Part shown: piece after piece, positions 5,878-9,366 of the stretch | Layout of the letters: each line of letters opens with the position of its first letter | Position numbering within the stretch: the first letter of the stretch is position 1 | Origin: an uncultured Clostridia bacterium | GTDB taxonomy: Bacteria > Bacillota > Clostridia > Peptostreptococcales > Anaerovoracaceae | Assembly (NCBI GenBank): GCA_946541285.1 | Contig: CAMNJG010000043.1 | Span: forward strand, 1-9,366 | Reading direction: 5' to 3' | DNA: 9,366 nucleotides | Translations under genes and position numbers: made by a program | The notes under the pieces: generated by a model | The model's input: the letters and a program-made list of their open reading frames with translations, nothing else | Database searches by the model: none | Told to the model about the DNA's origin: nothing

Positions 5878-6665
5878 CCCGGGACATTCGATATGTACTG
5901 ATGGATCCGACAGGAAACCGGACGATCCTGGTGGAAGATCCTGTGCCGGTGGAATGTCAGCCGGCGGTGGCGGCGCAGCTGATGGAAAGGGAATCTTCGG
6001 CAGAGCAGGCCGGGTTCCTCTCTTCCGCGGAGGGCTGTGATCTCTCGCTCCGGATGGCCGGAGGGGAATTCTGCGGAAACGCGGCGATGAGTGCCGCGGC
6101 GTACCGGGCCGTCCACACAGGCGTTTCTGCCGGCCGCTTTACGGTAAAAGTGTCCGGTGCGTCTGAACCCGTGTCGGTTCAGCTGGAGAGGCAGACCGCC
6201 GGAGGATGGCAGGGGATTGTGGAGATGCCGCGCCCCTGTTCTGTGGAAACTGTGAAATTCCCCGGCGGACAGGCGTACCCGGTGGTCGCGTTCCAGGGGA
6301 TTTCCCATGTGATCCTGGAACAGCAGCAGGTTCCAGGGGATCAGGCCGGAAGGCTGGCGAAGGAATGGTGCCGTTATCTGCAGGCGGACGCGCTGGGACT
6401 GATGTTCCTCGATCAGGAGGAAGGCCGGCTGACACCGCTGGTGTATGTTCCGGCAGCGGATACACTTTTCTGGGAAAGCGCCTGTGGCAGCGGGACGACC
6501 GCGACGGGCGCGTGGCTCTCACAAAAGCAGGGGAAGCCACTGACCCTTTCGCTCAGACAGCCCGGCGGCGTGCTGGAAATCTCCGCCTCGCCGGATGGGC
6601 CGCTGTTCCTGAAAGGGAGCGTCACGTGCCTTTATGAGAAAACGGCCACAGTAGAATTCACGTGA
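5874..6665 (+). CDS. DapF-fold amino-acid racemase, histidine racemase (CntK)-like
   Basis: This 263-residue cytoplasmic protein belongs to the cofactor-independent, two-cysteine diaminopimelate epimerase superfamily. The two catalytic cysteines are C67 in MAGGEFCGNA and C204 in WESACGSGTTATG. True DapF proteins carry an ERGAGET-type stretch before the second cysteine, with Glu and Arg holding the distal end of diaminopimelate. Here WES runs almost directly into ACGSG, so that stretch is missing. From memory of the family, the features DPTGNRTILV (11-20), VKVSG (91-95), a PLVYVP...FWE block (188-201) and RQPGG (228-232) fit the CntK-type histidine racemases best. A broader-specificity amino-acid racemase cannot be excluded. 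The start overlaps the ATPase stop by four bases and has no strong ribosome site, so translation is probably coupled. This makes it the last gene of the transporter unit and suggests that it acts on the imported amino acid. No other opine-metallophore gene is nearby. Confidence 0.82.
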   Translation: MTRDIRYVLMDPTGNRTILVEDPVPVECQPAVAAQLMERESSAEQAGFLSSAEGCDLSLRMAGGEFCGNAAMSAAAYRAVHTGVSAGRFTVKVSGASEPVSVQLERQTAGGWQGIVEMPRPCSVETVKFPGGQAYPVVAFQGISHVILEQQQVPGDQAGRLAKEWCRYLQADALGLMFLDQEEGRLTPLVYVPAADTLFWESACGSGTTATGAWLSQKQGKPLTLSLRQPGGVLEISASPDGPLFLKGSVTCLYEKTATVEFT

Positions 6666-6683
6666 TGAAAAATAGAGGAAACG

Positions 6684-6728
6684 GGGGATGGATACCTTGC
6701 GCGGGTGTTCATCCTCTGCTGTTTTATT
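6684..6728 (+). terminator. Probable terminator of the transporter-racemase operon
   Basis: A long stem pairs 6684-6697 with 6703-6716; its best core is GGATG (6686-6690) against CATCC (6710-6714), and several G-T pairs lie further in. The loop is TGCGC. TGTTTTATT follows at 6720-6728, three bases after the stem. It lies 19 bases beyond the racemase stop, the expected place for an operon end. The T-run is imperfect, so efficiency is uncertain. Confidence 0.55.
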
Positions 6729-6745
6729 CCGGTGGAGATCCGGAA
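6727..6745. repeat. Short perfect inverted repeat
   Basis: TTCCGG (6727-6732) and CCGGAA (6740-6745) are perfect inverted repeats around TGGAGAT. They lie between the terminator and the next promoter's -35 box, ending four bases before it. A position just upstream of the promoter would suit a regulator site, but six-base arms also occur by chance. Confidence 0.3.
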
Positions 6746-6748
6746 CAG

Positions 6749-6777
6749 GTGAAAAACACTGGCGATTGTGGTAAAAT
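6749..6777 (+). promoter_or_regulatory. Promoter of the exonuclease gene, extended -10 type
   Basis: The -35 box GTGAAA (6749-6754, 4 of 6) and -10 box TAAAAT (6772-6777, 5 of 6) are 17 bases apart. TGTGG precedes the -10 box, giving the same extended -10 pattern as the promoter at 3270-3298. The start of transcription would be near 6784, leaving a leader of about 90 bases. Confidence 0.65.
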
Positions 6778-6778
6778 T

Positions 6779-6826
6779 AAAAATCTGATATATGCGAAAA
6801 CAGCGTCAGGATCTGCTCAGATTTTT
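6779..6826. other. Ten-base perfect inverted repeat in the exonuclease leader
   Basis: AAAAATCTGA (6779-6788) and TCAGATTTTT (6817-6826) are perfectly complementary across a 28-base loop. The right arm ends in five T residues, so on the + strand the element has a terminator-like shape within the 5' leader, and the left arm gives the same on the - strand. The stem is A+T-rich and the loop long, so it would be a weak terminator. A leader attenuator or operator is the alternative. Confidence 0.4.
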
Positions 6827-6861
6827 CTGCGCAAATCCTGATACAGATGGGCGGATCGGAA

Positions 6862-6868
6862 AGAGAGG
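6862..6868 (+). promoter_or_regulatory. Ribosome site fixing the exonuclease start
   Basis: AGAGAGG lies five bases before the ATG at 6874. The earlier in-frame ATG at 6847 has no purine-rich site in front of it and would add nine residues (MGGSEREAS) that carry no family motif. The start at 6874 is therefore preferred. Confidence 0.7.
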
Positions 6869-6873
6869 CATCC

Positions 6874-7908
6874 ATGCGGATCATACAGGAAAATATCAGT
6901 GGTTCCATGTTCCGTTCCCGGATTCTGGAGGAATACTTTACGCCGCGGCATACGGTGGTGGCAGACATTGAAACGACAGGACTTTCTCCCAGGGGGAGTC
7001 AGGTGATCCTGGGAGGTCTGGTGGTCCGGGATGGCGAAAATCGCCTGGCGGTGCAGTATTTCGCGGATAATCCGGAGGATGAAGCGGAACTGCTGGACCG
7101 ATACGCCGGTATGCTGATCCAGTATCCGGTCATTGTAACGTATAACGGAAATTCCTTCGATCTGCCGTTTATCAGAAAAAGGATGGCGCTTCACCGTCTG
7201 GATGTCTCCGGGCTGCAACGGTGCGTTTCGTTTGATCTTTACCGGATCCTGAAGAAGTATTCCGGTCTGTCCGCGATCCTGCCGGACCTGAAGCAGAAAA
7301 CGGTGGAACGCTACCTGGGAATCGGCCAGACACGCCGTGACACGATCGATGGCGCGGAAAGTGTCCGGCTTTACAGCCAGTACCTGCGGAGCAGCGGGAG
7401 GAACCGGGAAGGACTGCTGGATACGATTCTCCTGCATAACCGGGACGATATCGTAAAACTGTCAGAGATCATGAGCGCCCTCCGTTATCTGGATCTGCAT
7501 GAGATCATGTATCATGAAGGCTTTCCTGTGTTTCAGGAGAAAAACCGGGCGGTGATCCGCAGGATCCTCGCGGGAAACCGGGGCGTGAGTATCGAGGGGA
7601 CCGTTTCCGGGGATCCTGAACCGTATCGTGGTTTTGAACGCGGAACAGACGCAGAACTTTCGGCGGATGGTGATTTCTCAATCCGGATTCCTGTGGAAAC
7701 TGTCGGAGGATACAGTGTGGCGGATCTGAAGGCTCTTGACGCTGATCTGCCGCAATTACAGGAGCTTGCCGGTTATGAAAGCGGCTACCTGATTCTGCGG
7801 GATCCGGAAAAAAACATTCAGTATCATGAAGTAAACCGGCTGGCGAGGCAGCTGACAATCCGCCTGCTCGGAGAACTGACCTTTTCAGGGCAGCTTTTGA
7901 CTGGATGA
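6874..7908 (+). CDS. YprB-type RNase H-like 3'-5' exonuclease domain protein
   Basis: This 344-residue cytoplasmic protein belongs to the ribonuclease H-like YprB family of predicted DEDD-type nucleases. The acidic motifs needed for two-metal catalysis are all visible: DIETTG with D31 and E33, YNGNSFDLPF with D96, SFDLYR with D121, and HNRDDIVKL with H188 and D192. The exonuclease fold spans about 25-205. The remaining 140 residues have no motif I recognise; they contain a probable beta-rich stretch and end in a helix-prone region. Members in other Firmicutes are often near DNA-repair or helicase genes, which are not seen here, and the true substrate of the family is not settled. It has its own promoter (6749-6777) and is separated from the racemase by a terminator, so a link to the transporter is not supported. 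Confidence 0.88.
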   Translation: MRIIQENISGSMFRSRILEEYFTPRHTVVADIETTGLSPRGSQVILGGLVVRDGENRLAVQYFADNPEDEAELLDRYAGMLIQYPVIVTYNGNSFDLPFIRKRMALHRLDVSGLQRCVSFDLYRILKKYSGLSAILPDLKQKTVERYLGIGQTRRDTIDGAESVRLYSQYLRSSGRNREGLLDTILLHNRDDIVKLSEIMSALRYLDLHEIMYHEGFPVFQEKNRAVIRRILAGNRGVSIEGTVSGDPEPYRGFERGTDAELSADGDFSIRIPVETVGGYSVADLKALDADLPQLQELAGYESGYLILRDPEKNIQYHEVNRLARQLTIRLLGELTFSGQLLTG

Positions 7909-7918
7909 TGTGCCATAT

Positions 7919-7937
7919 GGGAATGACCCGTCATCCC
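7919..7937. other. Hairpin between the exonuclease gene and proA
   Basis: GGGAATGAC (7919-7927) pairs with GTCATCCC (7930-7937), with one bulged A and a four-base loop once the innermost pair is opened. It starts 11 bases after the exonuclease stop. No T-run follows (AAAAGACC), so it is at best a weak 3'-end structure. The remainder of the gap, 7938-8009, is A-rich and then T-rich without a convincing promoter. Confidence 0.35.
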
Positions 7938-7995
7938 AAAAGACCGAAAATAAAGGAATCATAAAAGTTATTGTTTTTTGCAGCCGGGCTGTGCC

Positions 7996-8001
7996 GGGAG
8001 G
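7996..8001 (+). promoter_or_regulatory. Ribosome site fixing the proA start
   Basis: GGGAGG lies eight bases before the ATG at 8010, which opens the normal ProA N-terminus MSIREKT. An in-frame TTG at 7971 would add 13 residues (MFFAAGLCREENK) encoded by the ribosome-site region itself, and is rejected. Confidence 0.8.
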
Positions 8002-8009
8002 AAAACAAA

Positions 8010-9287
8010 ATGAGCATAAGAGAAAAAACGCTTGCGATGAAAGCTGTCTGCCCGCAGATGGCCAACACACCGGTTGAGACACGTAACGCGGCCTTACGGG
8101 AAATCGCGGCCGCGATTGAAGCGAATCAGGCAGACATCAAAGCAGAAAATGAAGCGGATATGGCCGCGGCGGCCGCGAAGGGGATTCCGGATCCGGTCAT
8201 GAAGCGTCTGAAATTCGGAGATGAAAAGATCAGTGATGTCCTTGCGGAACTCAGCGGACTGGTAGGACTGCCGGACCCTGTCGGGGTCGTTCAGCTGAAG
8301 CGACAGCTGGATGAAGGTCTCACGCTGGTGAGACAGACGGTACCGATCGGTGTGATCGGCGTCATTTTTGAAGCCAGGCCGGATGCCATGGTACAGGTGG
8401 CTTCCCTCTGTATTAAAAGTGGTAACTGTGTGGTCCTGAAAGGTGGCAGCGAGGCGCTGCGGACAAACCGGAAGCTGTTTGAGGTGATTTACCAGGCAGC
8501 GCTCAGAGCCGGGATTCCGGAGGGCAGCATGATGCTGGCGGAGACACACGATGATATCGATCAGCTCCTGAAATGCGATGACGCGGTGGATCTCCTGATT
8601 CCGAGAGGATCCAACGAATTTGTACGCTATATCATGGATCATACCAGTATCCCGGTCATGGGGCACGCGGATGGTGTGTGCCACATTTATGTTGATAAAG
8701 ATGTGGACGTTGACATGGCGGTCAGGGTCATCATCGACGCGAAGACCCAGTATGTGGCAGCGTGCAATACCGTGGAAACCCTGCTGGTCCACAGGGAAGC
8801 GGCAGAGAAACTCCTGCCGGCTCTGGCGGCGGCTCTCCGGGAGCACCAGGTGGAACTCAGGGGGACACCGGAGGTGCAGCAGTTCGCGGAATGCGCGGAT
8901 GCCACCGAAGAAGATTTCCGGACAGAATACCTGGATCTGATCGTTTCCGCGAAAATTGTAGAAACGATCGATGAAGCGATTGAGCATATCAACCGCTACG
9001 GATCGCATCACACGGATTCCATCCTCACACAGGATGACGCGGCAGCGGAGCATTTCATGGATCTGGTGGATTCTGCCGGAGTATACCGGAACTGTTCCAC
9101 CCGCTTCGCCGATGGTTTCCGTTACGGATTCGGGGCAGAGGTCGGGATCAGTACCGGAAAGCTCCATGCCAGGGGACCGGTAGGCCTGGAAGGACTGGTA
9201 ACGTATAAATACAGACTGTACGGAAACGGGCAGATTGTCGGGGATTACGCCTCCGGCGCCAGCCAGTTCCATTTTAAGGATCTGTAA
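8010..9287 (+). CDS. proA: Glutamate-5-semialdehyde dehydrogenase (gamma-glutamyl phosphate reductase)
   Basis: This 425-residue cytoplasmic enzyme reduces gamma-glutamyl phosphate to glutamate-5-semialdehyde with NADPH, the second step of proline synthesis from glutamate. The aldehyde dehydrogenase fold is complete. IGVIFEARPDAMVQVASLCIK (113 onward) and the KGGSEALRTN block at 144-153 belong to the cofactor-binding part. VAACNTVETLLVH carries the catalytic cysteine C252, and RFADGFRYGFGAEVGIST at 365-382 is the family signature near the C-terminus. The length is close to the usual 415-425 residues. Its normal partners proB (glutamate 5-kinase) and proC are not in this window; proB may lie beyond the right edge or elsewhere. 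It is 101 bases from the exonuclease gene and might be transcribed from that gene's promoter, since no good promoter or terminator lies between. Nothing in the sequence is abnormal. Confidence 0.97.
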   Translation: MSIREKTLAMKAVCPQMANTPVETRNAALREIAAAIEANQADIKAENEADMAAAAAKGIPDPVMKRLKFGDEKISDVLAELSGLVGLPDPVGVVQLKRQLDEGLTLVRQTVPIGVIGVIFEARPDAMVQVASLCIKSGNCVVLKGGSEALRTNRKLFEVIYQAALRAGIPEGSMMLAETHDDIDQLLKCDDAVDLLIPRGSNEFVRYIMDHTSIPVMGHADGVCHIYVDKDVDVDMAVRVIIDAKTQYVAACNTVETLLVHREAAEKLLPALAAALREHQVELRGTPEVQQFAECADATEEDFRTEYLDLIVSAKIVETIDEAIEHINRYGSHHTDSILTQDDAAAEHFMDLVDSAGVYRNCSTRFADGFRYGFGAEVGISTGKLHARGPVGLEGLVTYKYRLYGNGQIVGDYASGASQFHFKDL

Positions 9288-9309
9288 AATGATAGGGAAC
9301 TGTGTAATT

Positions 9310-9332
9310 TAATGGTTCTTCCGCAACCATTA
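9310..9332 (+). terminator. Possible terminator after proA
   Basis: TAATGGTT (9310-9317) pairs perfectly with AACCATTA (9325-9332) around CTTCCGC. It starts 22 bases after the proA stop, a suitable place for a 3'-end structure. The following GTACATTCTGTCATTCT has scattered T residues but no real T-run, so termination would be weak. Confidence 0.4.
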
Positions 9333-9340
9333 GTACATTC

Positions 9341-9366
9341 TGTCATTCTGAGGAGCGAAGCGACGA
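9341..9366. repeat. Dispersed palindromic repeat, left part, cut by the window edge
   Basis: TGTCATTCTGAG opens the repeat, and GGAGCGAAGCGACGA runs to the last base. The last nine bases, AAGCGACGA, are the same as 38-46 at the left edge, where the sequence carries on into the palindromic core and the closing CTCAGGATGACA. The two edges thus show complementary parts of one repeat family with imperfect 12-base terminal inverted repeats. A break at both ends in the same repeat is what an assembly cut at repeats would give, but a window chosen by other means is equally possible. Confidence 0.65.

Noticed and set aside
5874..6665. dapF of lysine synthesis
   Set aside because: The Glu-Arg stretch before the second catalytic cysteine that recognises diaminopimelate is missing, and no other lysine-pathway gene is nearby.
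5874..6665. Staphylopine-type metallophore cluster
   Set aside because: Only the CntK-like enzyme is present. No nicotianamine-synthase-like or opine-dehydrogenase-like gene lies in the window, and the transporter is of the amino-acid type rather than the nickel/peptide type.

Overview
The window reads as chromosome from a Gram-positive anaerobe of the Clostridia (Bacillota). The evidence is strong GGAGG-type ribosome sites, a lipoprotein-type binding protein, promoters with an extended -10 element (TGTGnTAnnnT), clostridial-type sensor kinase and binding-protein sequences, and a dispersed palindromic repeat whose two halves sit at the window edges. G+C looks close to half. All seven genes are on the + strand. 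There is no rRNA, tRNA, CRISPR array, insertion sequence or phage gene. The family and genus cannot be fixed from the sequence.

Layout. Positions 1-174 hold a partial palindromic repeat and a hairpin. Position 175-3264 encodes a 1029-residue membrane hybrid sensor histidine kinase with two receiver domains. A good promoter (3270-3298) then starts a polar-amino-acid ABC transporter unit: binding lipoprotein (3373-4239), a 219-base gap with several stem-loops and a clear intrinsic terminator, permease (4459-5106), ATPase (5119-5877), and a DapF-fold racemase/epimerase overlapping the ATPase by 4 bases (5874-6665). A probable terminator (6684-6728) closes this unit. A second promoter (6749-6777) precedes a YprB-type RNase H-like exonuclease (6874-7908). 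proA, glutamate-5-semialdehyde dehydrogenase of proline synthesis, follows (8010-9287). The window ends in the other half of the palindromic repeat.

The most striking observation is that the binding protein appears circularly permuted. After its lipoprotein signal comes the segment that normally ends this family (YVFLEEDLG ... KYPDIKDYLCL). An 18-residue linker follows, then the normal beginning (YTFKHGFDLSYPPYSY), and the protein stops just where the displaced segment should start. No part of the domain is lost, so this looks like a rearranged full domain rather than a truncated one.

The racemase keeps both catalytic cysteines but lacks the Glu-Arg motif used to recognise diaminopimelate. 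It resembles the cofactor-independent histidine racemase group (CntK type). Together the genes suggest a system that imports an amino acid and converts its stereochemistry, possibly sensed by the upstream kinase. That functional link is inferred from neighbourhood only.
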